64,000 bases of DNA from Mactra quadrangularis (taxonomy: Eukaryota; Mollusca; Bivalvia; Venerida; Mactridae): the NCBI GenBank assembly GCA_025267735.1, contig CM046297.1:29290011-29354010 (forward strand), read 5' to 3'. Made by a program: the position numbers and the translations under genes. The notes beneath the pieces were generated by a model, which worked only from the letters and a program-made list of their open reading frames with translations, was not told the DNA's origin and did no database searches. Of this stretch, positions 13,900 to 27,517 are shown in pieces (position 1 is the stretch's first letter; every line of letters starts with the position of its first letter).

Positions 13900-14879
13900 T
13901 ATTCAAAATTGATTGATAATTTGCTACAGAAGATGAAGTTAAGATAACTCAAGTTTTAATGGCAGATATAAATAAAGTTGAATTTAAAGTATTTAGATGA
14001 ACGATTTAATGGAAACTTCAACTCACTTTTTTTAAAAAGTGGATACTTAAGTTAAACAACGAATCCGTCATAAAAAAGCACTTTATGTCGTATAAATGAT
14101 ATGTTACACACACGTTTATGTACAATACATTAAAACTAAAGTTATAATTTTAAAAATGCTATAGAAGTAACAAATTGTATAAATGCATATATTGTATGTG
14201 CCAAAGAAATGTTGGAAGCACGTTTTCATATTTTTGACTGAACACAATGTCATTTATTTATTGAATCGTCCATTATTTGAAATTCTGGCATCGAATTGCT
14301 TTTTATTTCTTCAAACAAAAACTAGTTCATCTCATGTATAAATTGGACATAAATTTAGACATAAAGTCCGCTTATGTTGGTTTGGAAATTTTCTGAAACG
14401 TCATCCTTATTGATGGCCCGGTACTAACGTCTTAGGCGTGTTGTTTGAATGAAAATAATCGTTTTGAGTAAAATTTGAGTACATGTAGTTTTATACGTCA
14501 TTTCATGTGGAAATAAAACATTAATTGAAGATGAAATTGCGACAGTTTGTTAATTAAAAATGAATCTCATTAATGGATCTTATGATTGATTAGGTCCTTT
14601 TTTTTAAAAGCTTTTTTAAGGAAAAATGTCGCAAAGTGCATTGGTGCATTTATATTTTGTTCAGACATGCTTGCATTGGTTAAGACATCACGCTTAAATG
14701 GTGATCATTTTAACAAATTACAATAAACCTGGCAAACAAATGTAAAATTTGAAAACTAATATGATTAGCTGTTTTGAAGACAAACTAGAATGATAAGCTA
14801 CTATAGTGGTTCGTTCTCAATGTTGAACATTATTTCTGTTTTGACACAATGTTTTATACATTTGCCATCATTGTCTTTC

Positions 14880-15070
14880 ATCATGTAAACCCGGGGTCGT
14901 AGTGCAGTAGACTACCCGCAGAATTTCTTGAGTCTAGCGTTCCACGGGGTTACTTGTTACAGCCTCATGCAGACTGGTTATACACTCATGGAAAGTTCAC
15001 TTTAATGTCAATTGTGCTCCAATGGCAAGGTAAATGAAATAATTGTCGGTCTTGTGGAAAGGTAGATGAG
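14880..15070. repeat. Possible degenerate SINE-like segment (copies 2 and 4)
   Basis: Carries ACCCGGGGTCGTAGTGCAGT and GTCGGTCTTGTGG, the latter like GTCGGTCTCGTGG in the SINE at 28405. Counterpart at 61470-61640 in copy 4. No clear A/B boxes, so only a weak suggestion. Confidence 0.25.
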
Positions 15071-15479
15071 TACTTATTATAGACAAATGTCCAGGAAAAC
15101 TAGGTTAAGTGAGCTGGTCGCAAGTAAATGACCATTAATTGTTTGACAGACATTAACCAATAACACCCTGTCATATACTGTAAGATATCATCCAAGGTAT
15201 GAGTACAAAATAATAGTTAATCTGTCTGATATCTTCTCCTAGTGATACCATTGTCTGTTAATAAATGACATTGTATTGGACACATGCAAAGTGACGTACT
15301 GGAAAATAGGAAAACCCATCCTTCTATTTGTTGGAAAAAGACAAAAAAGCAATGATAACTTGAAGAAGCGTTTCTCCGTGTTTGTCAAATTTTCAATTTT
15401 TTGATCGACTTGTCGAAGAAAAAGAGAGCTATTGCTATCGCTTTTGCGCCGGAGTTGGCGTCGGCGTTAGCGTTGGTTT

Positions 15480-16650
15480 TCAGGTTAAAGTTTTTTTTAA
15501 CTCTTGTATCTTCAACATTATCCGTTATTTTATTGAAAGTTGATGTACTTATCTAATGGGACTATATTAACCATACTGTGAAAGGGGATAACATTGGATG
15601 AATTATTTTTTGAGTTATTACACTTTTATACTTAAAAAATGCAAAATATGAGGTTTAAGTTTTTCCTATGTAGATATTCGACATAGGAAAAACTTAAACC
15701 TCATATTTTGCATCTTCAATACTGATCAAGATATTTAACTTTAAGTTTGTATACTTAGTGGTTGGTACTATCTCCACAGGACTATGAAGGGACGTAACTG
15801 TGGATGAATTTTTTTTGGAGTAATTGCCCTTTTGTACTTAAAAATTGCAAATATGAGGTTAAAGTTTTTCCTATGTAGAATATCTTCAAAACTGATCAAG
15901 ATTTTGACTTAAGGTTTGTATACTTAATACTCGGTACTATATCAACAAAACTATAAAGGGACGTAACTGTGGATTAACTATTTTTCGAGTAACTGCCCCT
16001 TTATTCTTGAACATTCAATATTAAAAACAAATTTTAATGAGATATTTTTAGTACTTTCAAGTATATTTGAATAAAAGTTAAAATGCTTTTTCAAAAGTTC
16101 TTCGTCTATCTGACTTTAGAGGGACGTAACTCTTCTGAATTACTTTCTGAATTATTTTCCTTTATAATTCAATATTTAAGATTAAAGTTTGATCAAACTG
16201 AAAATATTTTGTTTGATAGAAAGTAAGTATGCTTTTTCATCAGTACTACATCTACTCGACTACAAAGGGATGTAACTCTTGATAAATATTTTTTTGGAGT
16301 TGTGCCCCTTTTCAACTTTAAAATTAGGGTTAAAGTACTTTAAACTAAAATATTTTCAATACTCATCAAGATATTTAAATGACAGTTAGTATGCTTATTC
16401 ATCAGTACTTCATCTACACGACTACAAAGGAACATAAATCTTGATTATTTTTTGGAGTTGTTCCCGATTACTTAAATGTTGAAATTTGTTTAAATTGAAA
16501 TATTGATAGTTCCTTATTAAGATATTTAAATGAAAGTAGGTATGCTTATACATTGATACTATGCCTACTTAACTTTGAAGGCACGTTACTATGGATTAAT
16601 GTTTTAGGAGTTATGCCCATTTTATATTTTACAAATATGAATTGGTCATT
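15480..16650. repeat. Degenerate tandem array, about 165 bp unit, copy 2
   Basis: The landmark GGGACGTAACT (or a variant) followed by TTTGGAGT-TGCCCCTTTT recurs near 15582, 15788, 15958, 16121, 16267, 16428 and 16579, giving about seven units of 145-205 bp. It is preceded at 15430-15480 by GCTATTGCTATCGC and GTCGGCGTTAGCG, a motif I associate with a common bivalve repeat. No coding content. Confidence 0.65.
15639..15713. repeat. Perfect 33 bp inverted repeat (hairpin or cruciform)
   Basis: Arms 15639-15671 and 15681-15713 are exact reverse complements separated by the 9-base loop AGATATTCG. They lie within the degenerate tandem array. The neighbouring unit (about 15845-15880) carries the left arm sequence only, so the right arm looks like a local inverted duplication. 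Confidence 0.9.
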
Positions 16651-16866
16651 ATTGTTCGACTGATTTATTTCCTTTCAAAAATTAAGTCCTGTCTTGAAAT
16701 AATTTTTGTTTAAAGCTAAGCCTTGCCATGAACAAAACACCCGAAAAGGCAAGCGCGCTATAAAAACGGTGGTGTTTTCGTAAGCGTTATAAAGCTTAAT
16801 AAATAGAGTAATGTTCGGGTTTTTTTAACATTAACTAATTCTTGGATAAAATCAATTAAACGTGTG

Positions 16867-17061
16867 TCAGGTAATAGTAAAAGAAATCGCAAAACAACGC
16901 AAAAATTCTATGATTTGCCTTTCGGATTCGGGGTTAGCACGTTTGCTTTCAGAATAACAGTGCCGCATGTATTTTTGGAAGCTACCATTAAACCTTTCTA
17001 CCAAAAGTAAGGCAAATCGTTCGGTCTTTCTGAAAAGGAGAGGTTTTAATCGAAAATCCAT
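16867..17061 (-). pseudogene. Open-frame relic conserved in three repeat copies
   Basis: A 64-codon frame starting ATG (MDFRLKPLLFRKTERFALLL) recurs at 37483-37842 and 61926-62120, all on the minus strand, sharing about 55 codons without stops. No family recognised. Most differences between copies change the amino acid, so there is no sign of selection on the protein. It may be an old exon or transposon fragment carried by the unit. Confidence 0.3.
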
Positions 17062-20000
17062 ATCATTATATTGATTGTGTTTTTAATTTAAGAATTGGTA
17101 GGATTATCTATTTGACAAAATCAGCAAAGTGACAATATATTAAAATCAAACTTGTCAGTATCGAAATTTTGAACAAACCTAATGAAGTCTGGACTAATTT
17201 GCTTACATATTTTTGTAATTATAAAGACACGAAGTTCTAGGTTTATGAATTTCAGTATAGTTGGATTTTTTGTGTGTTAATATCGCGAGATGTTTTCTAA
17301 TCATACGCAGTTTGTCTTTTAAAAGACATGTCCTGTTAAACATATTAAGTGCCTTGTTGAAAATTGGTTCCTCGAGCGCATTAACAATTAATTATAACAT
17401 TGTGTTTGGTTGCCGTTGTCAGGCAAACTCGACCAAAGGCGATTTTCATGTCATTCAATAAGCTCCGTCTTTATCCTATTAGGATTTTCTGGGAAAAGGC
17501 AAATATCCGGTTTATTACAATTATTTAATAGTTTTTCACTCTGACTCAATTATTTCAAGATTATATCAAGGTCTTATGGCATGGTCTAATTAGAAAAGTT
17601 CTTCTATTAGGAACATCAAAATTCTTAACAAACGAAATTGTCATAATGTGGGGATCATTTTCCTCTCGAATGAAGCAATTCGGACTTATATCAAAATTTT
17701 AAAACACGCGATTTTGTAATTGCAAAGACATGTTGCAGCACTTTACTGTACCAATGACTATTCAAATCTAGGTTCAGCTAATTGTGCCATACATTCTGCC
17801 GAACTATACATTTTATTTTTTGACGCAATAACTAGTCCATTCAACAAAAACATCCTTGTTGTTTACATTTAGGTGTCGGTCTAGTGAGAAAGTGCTTCCG
17901 GGTCGTTGTACACTGCGAAAGTAGTTCCGAGAATTTAGTTTGACTGTATTTGGTTGGCTGTGACTATGTTTGTATGTGTCAAAATAATATGTTTTTCACC
18001 CAAATTAGTTTTTCTCTCCCTGTAGGACAATATTCCGACTATTTTGTCTTTTCTTTTTAGAACTACTTCTTGCGGTGGAAGATCTAGAAGTTAGTGTACT
18101 GCGGCCAATTTGACCTTTGAGAATGGGAATTCCCAACTATATGTGCACAATGTGAAATAGTGAAAAATCCAATCGTTCATGACCTATCTTTATTGGACTT
18201 ATTTTGCATGTCTAGTGTGGAGGATTAACAGGATACCAATTATTATTTCCCGATACATGTATATTTGGGAAAGTCAGCAGAGACCCTGAAACTTGGCCAT
18301 TTTATATGGAAACAAAGAGTACAGAAATTGACCATAGTGAGTCCATTAGCAAGAAAAATTCTGAGTGCTTGGTAACCAGGAAGCAGAATTCAGCGTAGTT
18401 ATCCAAACTAAAAGAAGTTGTTCCTATTTGAGATAAAGTATAAACAAAACTAACTAGCCAATTTTTCAATTATTGCTATTGTTCCTTGATAACATTTTAT
18501 GAGGTAGAAAGAAACCTTCTCATTACATGGTTACAAATACCACATAAAACTAAAAGCTACCACTAAAAGTTCATATAGAATTAATGTGAAGAACGCACAA
18601 AGATCAATGAAACACAAGTTTTTAATGTTTGGCCATAGTTTTTGTATAGAAGAGCCAATTACAGCTTGTCTTAACTGACAAAACAACAGAAAACACATAC
18701 ATTTCTTGTAAGATGATCACTTTTGCAGTTATATGATTGATGGCGTATTGTTTTTAGTATTTGTTTACTCTAACAACAATGTACTTAACGTATCAATGTC
18801 AGACATATATGTTCTGCTACAATTAAGTATAATGTGATCTAGTCAGATTGTATTGAGAGTGTGTGTACTCTTTGATATGAAGAAGCATTTTGTGCATACA
18901 TGTTAACGGTTCATATTTCCTATTGATGGACCTTCTGGATGAATTCAAAATAATATGAGTTTCAGAATTTGGATTGCTCAAACTCTAAATGCTTCATATA
19001 TCAAGTCCGTTCTGCTATCAAGATTTACGAGTGTAATTGTTTAATTGTTGAACTTAAATGTACATACATGTAATACATTGTACACAATAACAGTGCATTG
19101 ATAAAGGATCAAGGTTAGTGCAGTTGACTGATTGTCTTAATGTGCGAAAGCAGGTAGTAACTGTTACTTATGGAGGAAAAAAGTCTAGTTTGCCCCCAGG
19201 AAGGATGATTTGGTAAATGTACGCCTCAAAATTTATAACGCTGAAAAATTTAAGAAGGAAACAAAGCAAAACCAAAGACCGTTTCTTTTTATACGGCAGT
19301 ATAATTATCGACATTTCAAACCCACTAAATCGTGTTCAACATTACAAGAGCATTAATTTCTGTGCTGGTCGAATTTTGTCACGAATAAATGTTCTCGCTT
19401 GAAGGAACAAATATCATTATCCTGAGATAAAATCATAAAAAATCTAATCTGGCTGAAAAACGGTGAGAAATTTTCTCACAAATCAAATGAATACTGACAG
19501 AAAAAAAGTTAAACCAAATGAGTCGGAAAGTCGTTTCATTGTCCTGCATATTTCAACGAAAATTAAAAGAAAAACATTGAAGAGTTTGTAAAGCACATTT
19601 CGATTGGTTGATTTAAATGAACCAATCAAATGATTTATCGATATTGCCAACAGATTGATTACATGCTTAATGTGATGCACAACAATACGCACTTCCTTGT
19701 TGTGCCGTATCAATCAGAATTTATTCATTACAAATACATGCACTTAGTAAACGACATCAATAAAGATAATTATGAACTGCTAATATTTTCTTTTATACAT
19801 TTAGATAATATTTTACATCGTCGGAGGACAAACTGGACCAAATTTGATTATATAGAAACAGAGATTGTATACAGAGGTTGTTTTTATAGCAAATTTCAAA
19901 AAGAGTTCTGTGGAACCTGGTTGCTCATCTAAAAAAAGATACTGAAGCGTTAGCTCTATGTCATACGGTTCAGAGATGACATGTAAAGACATTCGAATGC

Positions 20001-20646
20001 AACTCATTGTAAAATTTGTGAACCTTGGGAAGGGACCAATTTTACAATCTTTATTGGGAACCTTAAGGTGATGTCTCATGCAAAATACTAAATACCATGC
20101 TTTATTGGTTTTGACATAAACAAAAAGAAGAAATTATCGACGATAGACTGACGGACTTACACTAATACGGACGCAATGGCTTAACTTCGGTACTTTGTGC
20201 TTAGAGGAGCTAGAAATACCACATTCATTAGACAAAAATACTGACATGAAATTATAGTTTAAAAATAAACTTTTGAACCTGGAGGCAATCTGTTTAATAA
20301 ATAAACATCAAATACGTTGTTTTTTTGTTCTTTTAAGCCATTAGATGACTGAATTTATCACCATTAACTGTCTTTATTTCCTCTTTTTACATTTGTCTTT
20401 GATTGAAAAAACGAAGGGTTATTATGATTGTTATTTTTTAGAGATTAAATAACAATATTGACCACGGTTTCCAGACAAGAAAATGATCATATCAATTATA
20501 ATAATTACAACAACATGAATGCCATTTAACATCTAGGAGAAAGAGACTGAGAGGATTGTGAATGTGAAAGAGAGTGAAAGAAAATATGCACTTTGTATTC
20601 TTATTACTCTGGCAATACAAATATTAAATAAATATCACAACTTACA

Positions 20647-20751
20647 GAGGTGATAGAACGGAATGTTCACACGAGACAAGTTATGTCAACCAAGGCTTTA
20701 ACAGAGGTTGACATTAGTTGTCAAGGGTGACCATTCCGTTCTTTCACCCTC
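20647..20751. repeat. About 105 bp foldback repeat in copy 2
   Basis: Outer imperfect arms (20647-20670 and 20727-20751, built on AGAACGGAATG) enclose an exact inner pair, ATGTCAACC (20683-20691) and GGTTGACAT (20706-20714). The structure is present in copy 3 at 55090-55195 and absent from copy 1. Confidence 0.7.
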
Positions 20752-22884
20752 CGAACAACAAAAATTGTTGACAAGTTGATAGACACAAACCGTAATATGC
20801 TCTTAAACTTAAAGACTTTTTTAACACCTTTAAGTTTGTTGTTTCGTAAACAGCAAGCGTCAGCGCAAGGATGATTATTCAAATTGAATGGCTTAAAATT
20901 CAGGTCCCGGTATAAGCAAACTCCAACGCAGTAGTCTCCCATCGGTTTAAGCGAGTCGCTGGTAATGTCCAGTGGGTAATATTACATAATGTAGTAAACA
21001 AAGCATGTAAGGTATAATAATACTAAATAGGTCTAAGTCTCATGAATAACAATTTACAAGATAATATCTAAATGTTTTCTGTGAACAAAAAAGTAATTCA
21101 TTAAGAAACCATTAGCGTTAATGGTATAAGATGTCATAAGTCAATGCATTAGAAACTTGGGTCTGTCATAGCTCTATTTAAAGTAATTGTCGAGCTATTG
21201 TCTTACGCAGGCACGTTGTTCTCACATCATCATGTTACAAGCGTATCTATCAATCTAATATAACTAGGAAACAAAACTTTGCATATCATTGTAATACATG
21301 GGAATTGTTAGAAGGTATTTGATGTCACACCAATAATATCTTATCATTAATGATGTAGTCTAGACCCGATATGGATTCACTGGCTTTTAAATGTGATTGG
21401 TTGATATTTCAAGCATCTAATGATTGATCAGACAGAGCACGTAAACTCGTGTCAAATACTCATTGAAATGTTGATTACGCAACGGATAATTTTAGAAAAT
21501 GTATTTTAGTGCAACTTAATTGACATTTTCTATACAAAATCTAAATGAACTTGATACAATGTTAATATTGGTCGCGTACTCGTATTGTTTCGTTTCTCAA
21601 ATATAGTTTCCAAATGCCAGGCTTTTTTTTTATATTATATAAATTTTAAGTAGGTTAGTAATCCCTGCTCCAGTAGAATCTAGTTATGAATTCTTTGCAG
21701 CAAATTAATTTTAGTCCTTTGTTTGGTGACTAATTATCACCTGTTTGCAGTTTTAAACAGAAATTGATAAAACCAATTTAAGATGTGTGTCAGCATTTTT
21801 CAAACTAGATGTAATTTGATTGCAATGACAGAATCATAGTGTCTAGTTAAACGTGTGTTTACATAATTAAGATATCTAAAAGTACGTATGCTTATTCATT
21901 GATACTATGTCTACTCAATTTGAAGGGACGGTACTATAAAGGTATGTTATAGAAGTTATGCCTCTTTTATATTTATATGAATTGGTTATTATTCTTTTTC
22001 TGATTTATTTCGTTTGATAAAGTAAGATAAACATTGTCATGAGAAAACACTCATAAAGTCTACTGCGCTGTCATTGGACTGCTCTTGTTAAATTCTTTTA
22101 GATGATACTTAATGCATACTTTTATAGATACAACTGCTGTGCAAGTTTGATATTTTGACATTATTATATTCTATATTTAAAATACTTAAAATTAAAGTTC
22201 AATACATTGTTCTTCCAGCACTCAAGCTCTTGATTCTCTACTGTGGGGATTACCATTCTGCTGTGGCCGTTTCCCCATCTTTGTATCAATATGTTTCTGC
22301 CTGTATAAATAAAAGTTGTGTTATACGTTATGTATGGTTATTTTGTTGATAAAACGAGATAAAACGAGATTATTTCAATTGGCATTTTATACACAAATTG
22401 ATCTGGTTGTTTGAACTATTATTATACATTTAACCAGTATTACTATTTGAGAGCATTGTATTTTGATATTGTGTGATTGGAACTAATGTCTTTTTGTGCT
22501 AAATTCATGTATTGTAATGTCAGACCTTACTCTGTATTTTATGTGACCTGAACTGCAAAGTTCATGTAAGCTAGAGTTTGAGAATGACTTAAGGCATCAC
22601 GTAATATACTTAATACATATAAGTAATGATTGCCTGTTTCAAAAGAGGGTAAAAAGCATTCAATTATATTTTAATCATAGCAATTTATAAGTATTAGTTT
22701 TCTGTTTGAAAAGTTAATTGGACTTCTAACAATAATAAGAGAACCTTTAAATGTATGAAATACAAATTGATGTATTACTTTGTACTTGTTAACTTAGCTT
22801 TAATTAGAAACTAGCTGCAAGTAAATGAATGTACCGGATTTAAAAAAACGTGAAATCCGTATAAAGCATCATTCTATTTAAATA

Positions 22885-24215
22885 TATTAAATGTATCATA
22901 TAACGTGGCATTCACTTTATTAGTTTCAATATTAACTCTTCAACACAAAATCATATCGAATTTATCGAGTGTTTATTAGTTTATGACGCCTCAGGTTGTC
23001 AATACGTATTTTGAGGTACATGAACAACTAGAAAACAAAACTAAACTTTGCATATCATTGTAATACAGATAAATTTTCAGAACGTATTCGATGTCACACC
23101 AATAATCTCTTCCAACTAGTGATAAAGTTTTGACCCGGTACGAATACACTGGCTTTTATAAGCGTTTCATCGAAATCTCAATAATTGATCAAACAAAGCA
23201 CGTGAACTCGTGCCATACGCTTATTAAACAGTTGATAATGCAGTGAATAATTTAAAAAAAACCATTTAATTTATTGCAACTTGATTGACATTTTCAACAA
23301 TATGTTTTATTGAAGTGGATATTTAATATATTCAAACAAGAGGTTTATCAGAACTTTAAACCACTGTACTGAGAACACATTATTGTGTGGTTGGAACTAA
23401 AGTCATTTTGTGTTTAATTCATATATTTTAATGTCAGACCTTACTCTATGTTTTTGTAACCGTAACTGCAAAGTTCATGTAAGTTAGTGATTTAGAATGA
23501 CTTAAGGCAGCACTTAATATAGTTAGTGCATATAAGTAATGATTGCCTGTTTCAAAAGAGGGTATAAAAGCATTTACATAATTTTAATTATAGAAATTTA
23601 TTAGTATTAGTTTTCTGTTTGAAGAGTTAATTAGACCTCTAACAAAATTGAGAGAACCTTTAAATGTATTTAATACAAGTTGGTATATAACTCTGTACTT
23701 GTTCACTTAGCTGTATTTAGAAACTAGCTGCAAGTAAATGAATGAACTTGTTCAACACAATAATGAGTTGTATACGTGTATCAGATTTTATAAACTTTAA
23801 CTTTATAAAAACATCATTCTATTTGATTACAAGTGTATCATATTTATATGTAATTTGTATAAATGATTATTCCAGAACTATGAAACTATGACAAGGAGAC
23901 ATGAAAGTGGGACAGGGCTCATCATGTAACTAAGAAATTCTTCCCTTAATTTTCTTCAAACCAAATAAAAATTTACCTAAACTTTCTTAATGGAAATTCA
24001 GTATTTTCTTCATGAAACAAACAAACTGTGTTCTATATTAATCGAAGCAAATTTTAATAAAGTATAAATGTGAATTTTGTTCATGTACCTCAAAAACAAG
24101 ATTTGACAATCTGAGGCCTCACAAACAAATAAACACTTGATATGATTTTGTGTTGAAGAATTGATATTGAAACTAGTAAAGTGAATGCCACGTTACATGA
24201 TACACTGGGCTGATC
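22885..24215. repeat. Local duplication and inversion inside repeat copy 2
   Basis: Sequence equal to 6130-6300 of copy 1 appears twice in copy 2 (from about 21265 and about 23045). The segment about 22893-23028 reappears inverted at about 24075-24212, and the inversion continues leftward to about 23927 as the reverse complement of about 7960-8130 of copy 1. Copies 1 and 3 show the segment once and uninverted. Confidence 0.65.
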
Positions 24216-24447
24216 AGAGGGTTGAGAAAAGAGGCAAGGAGGAGAAAAAGGGCAGGGGGCTGCATCCTACTATTCTGCATTAGAATAATTACTAATGTAT
24301 GGAATATTTTCTAAAATCAACATTAGGATGCAAACACAGATATTTCTATGGAAGACATGCATTGAACTCAATATGTACAAGTAAATTTTATACAAATAAT
24401 ACCTTTATATTCCCTGGTACACAGTATTTATATCTGAATTAACTTAC

Positions 24448-24498
24448 CTGAAATTTGGTGGAGGATATAATGTGATTTCAGCAAGCTCTTTCTGAATT
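24448..24498 (-). pseudogene. Stray exon resembling ubiquitin-conjugating enzyme UBE2E
   Basis: On the minus strand a TTTTTCAG acceptor precedes 51 nt followed by a GTAAGTT donor. Read in phase 2 the exon encodes (R)IQKELAEITLYPPPNF(S). UBE2E-family E2 enzymes have IQKELAxITLDPPPNCS at the start of the UBC fold, so only D-to-Y and C-to-F differ from that. No neighbouring UBE2E exons are visible and copies 1 and 3 lack the surrounding 24215-24620 DNA. I infer an exon copied from a host gene with its intron edges, now decaying. Confidence 0.7.
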
Positions 24499-25692
24499 CT
24501 GAAAAATAATAGAAACAATACAAATGTAAAATGGCATAACAACTAAAAGCACTCACTGTCTAACAAGTATGTTCCAAAAGTATATACCAAGAGGATGTGC
24601 TGAGCTCAGATTGTCTATTTATCACTGGATTTTTGAAATGAGGAAAGTAATTTCTTAGTTTTGAAGACAATTTAGGGATAAATTTCTTAGTATTAAATCT
24701 TGTGGAAACTGGGATTCAACTCATGTATCATTAAAAGATTATTGACTTATTATTATTATGAGTAATTATTAAATTTAATTTAATTATTCAATTTAAAATA
24801 AAAGTCAACTAATATAACCCATTAGTTATCGACGTGATTCTATAGGAAAAAGGGATATTGTATAGTGCGGATAGTGGATTCTATGTTGTATTATACACTA
24901 CATATTTAAATAGTACGGTGTTACAACATTTTACTCATAGATTTTAAATCCATCGTCTATGAATACAAGGGTGACAGAGAGCTGTATAGTTTGTCGTTTT
25001 TTAATTAGATTTTCATGGCCTCAAAGTGTGTATACAAATTACCTGTACTCAAGCCACAACAGAACAAAAGACTCGTCCTTTAGTTGAACAAATAACTCTG
25101 TAAATTTATTAACTGTATCATACTTGATCTAAAAGAGTACTCAGATTGTATCGTTACAATAAAACAACATTAATTGTCTAGACTGGAAGTAGAGCCTCTT
25201 GTTCATATACTAGAACAAAAAACAAAATTATCTGTACAAGTAAAACACAAATTCACAAATACATATACTTGTACTAATGGTGTTACCAACTTATATTTAT
25301 TTATCTTTAATCCACACAACCATTCAGTCTCGTCAAACGCTTGCAAGACTTTACGCTGTATTACTCTTAATTTAGTTTATTTGTGAAGTGTGGTGTGTTG
25401 TAGACAGACATTAGCCTCTGCAAAAGTTGACAGTCGAATTAAACATAGTGTAAAAGATAAATCTATAATGACAGACTTTCATAGTAAACGACAAATGATT
25501 CGATAAATTGTACTCAGTATTTAAAGGCAATGATTGCTTTATCAATAGATTGAACACTCAGACATTTCATCAAAAATAATGACCAAAGAAGAAAGAACTT
25601 TCTATCTGGAAAAATACACAAATCAGCATGAAGCAGTAATACAAATTAAGTACTTGAATTAACATATTTATTGTCTCTCAAAAATAAGCATA

Positions 25693-26101
25693 CGGTGGTC
25701 AACACAAGTTTGGAGTCATTTTCACGTTGTGTGCCCTTTTTTTTATTTATCAAATATTGTATTATTTGATAACCTGTTAGTTTTTTGCGTTTTCTATCTG
25801 ATTTATCTTTATTGTTATGGTTTCCATTCTCGTAATCAGGGTTATCAAGATTACCGATGTAACATTTTAGAAGAGAATGATTTGTAGTTGAGACAACATA
25901 TTTCAATAAAAAACTAAATAATGGGAAAAAACATGTCATTGGTCATAGTTTCCGTGGCTTTGGAATGTCAGATGCTGAGTCTCATAAATGTAAAACATGC
26001 ATAGAATTTGCTTTCATTTTATCTCTGCCATACCAATATATAAATAAATAATGGTTCTAGTTGTTCTAAATTTATTTTGTCTCCAAACTTTTGGCACACT
26101 G
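25693..26101. mobile_element. MITE family M2 in repeat copy 2
   Basis: Left end CGGTGGTCAACACAAGTTTG, right end CTCCAAACTTTTGGCACACTG, TA on both sides. Same place in the unit as 9952-10345. Confidence 0.65.
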
Positions 26102-26704
26102 TACATAAGAAGATGTTTGCCTTAAATCGTAAGATTTGGACAAAATACCAAAATATTCATGGATTATTCAATTACTTTGAGGTTCTTTATTCGTTAATCG
26201 TTTTTCTCTCTTGGTGACTAGTATTTTATTACAAAGGCAAACTAACGTTATTGTCAAAAGTGTAACCGAATATGAACTATAATAACCAGATTTAGATAAT
26301 GAGCACGTGGCCAATATATTGCATAAATAATCAATCTTGGGTCTAAAATAGATACATTTCCAGTATGATGGAGGACCAAATATGGTTAGTTTGAGAGCAT
26401 GCCTTGAATATAGAAACATCATTAATCTTACAAGGACTGCATTAGAAAACTTTTATTTCAATATCTGACTGATATTGTAGGTTAATATTTTGAGAGAAAT
26501 ATTTCTTTATGATATTTGCATGATTGTATTCAACTATTGCCATGATTGTTTTAAAATTTGCTTTTAAAACCCTTTAATTTAAAGTAATAAAAGATAGAAA
26601 AACTAAAATGAACATGAATATTATATTAACAAAATACAATGAGGATTTAAAATGATTGTTTAACAAACCAGCGCTGTTAATTTATTATTATGGATACTTG
26701 TTAA

Positions 26705-27090
26705 TTTAAATTCCCATCATTTTCATCAATATTTGTTTCATTTTTATCATTTCTATCAACATCATCATCAAATTCATTGTTACATTATTATCATAATTAA
26801 TATCAGAATTTTCATCATTACCATCACAATCATCATCACTTTCATTAATAGAACTATCATCATTATCATCGTAGTTTTCACAGTTATTATTATTTTTGAT
26901 ATTACTAACATTAATTTCATTTTTTAATTGGTAATTTGTATTTCCTCTATTTCACGTTATTATCTTTAAAATTTTCATCATTATTATTACCTTTACTGCT
27001 ATAGTCATTATTGTTATCATTATTTTATTTTATCGTTAATAATCAGCATCATTTTATCTTTTCAACTGATTATCATTTCTATGATCATTG
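26705..27090. repeat. ATC/ATT-rich low-complexity tract, copy 2
   Basis: Equivalent of 10985-11200, longer and interrupted; no gene. Confidence 0.7.
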
Positions 27091-27517
27091 TTATCATTAT
27101 CGCTCATTTGGGAGTATTTGCATCATAAACATTACAATATTCTCACATGCAATGATTTAAAGTAAAACATAAAGGAAACAATATATAAAAACTAAAGTAT
27201 CATGTTTTATAAATATATTTTACGCATTGTTTAAAATGTCACCACTAGTACAGGTACAAAATACTTATTTTATTATTTCATTAGGACAAGATAATTTATC
27301 TACAAATAAACATTAACTACTGGGAAAGTAGTTGAGAATTAAGATTATAAAACATTATACACTTATTTTATGGGTGTTTGGGGAACAGTCAAAATATAAC
27401 GGCCTCGGGCAACAGTTCTATAGTTGTCCCTGATACCTCGGGATAACTATCGTTTCAGTTATTTTACCTCTATCGTAGATTATTATCTAAAAGAAAGTAT
27501 ACATAATGTATTCACAG

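Larger units (their letters stand above)
12531..27360. repeat. Large repeat unit, copy 2 (longest)
   Basis: Restarts the sequence seen from position 1 (for example GGATTCAATGTCTCA at about 12590 and about 53) and runs to about 27360, where the match to the unit start (AAGATTATAAAACATTATA) stops and the receptor block begins. Special to this copy are a nearly complete seven-unit degenerate tandem array (15580-16640), a local duplication plus inversion (22880-24215) and a captured exon region (24215-24620). It lacks the SINE present in copies 1 and 3. Confidence 0.8.

Noticed and set aside
19217..19402. 61-codon frame nearly identical at 53661-53846
   Set aside because: The identity is no higher than that of surrounding non-coding DNA in these repeat copies, and copy 1 does not keep the frame.
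19630..20079. 100- and 88-codon overlapping frames repeated at 54073-54523
   Set aside because: Overlapping on opposite strands, differing in length between copies and disrupted in copy 1; explained by unit duplication.
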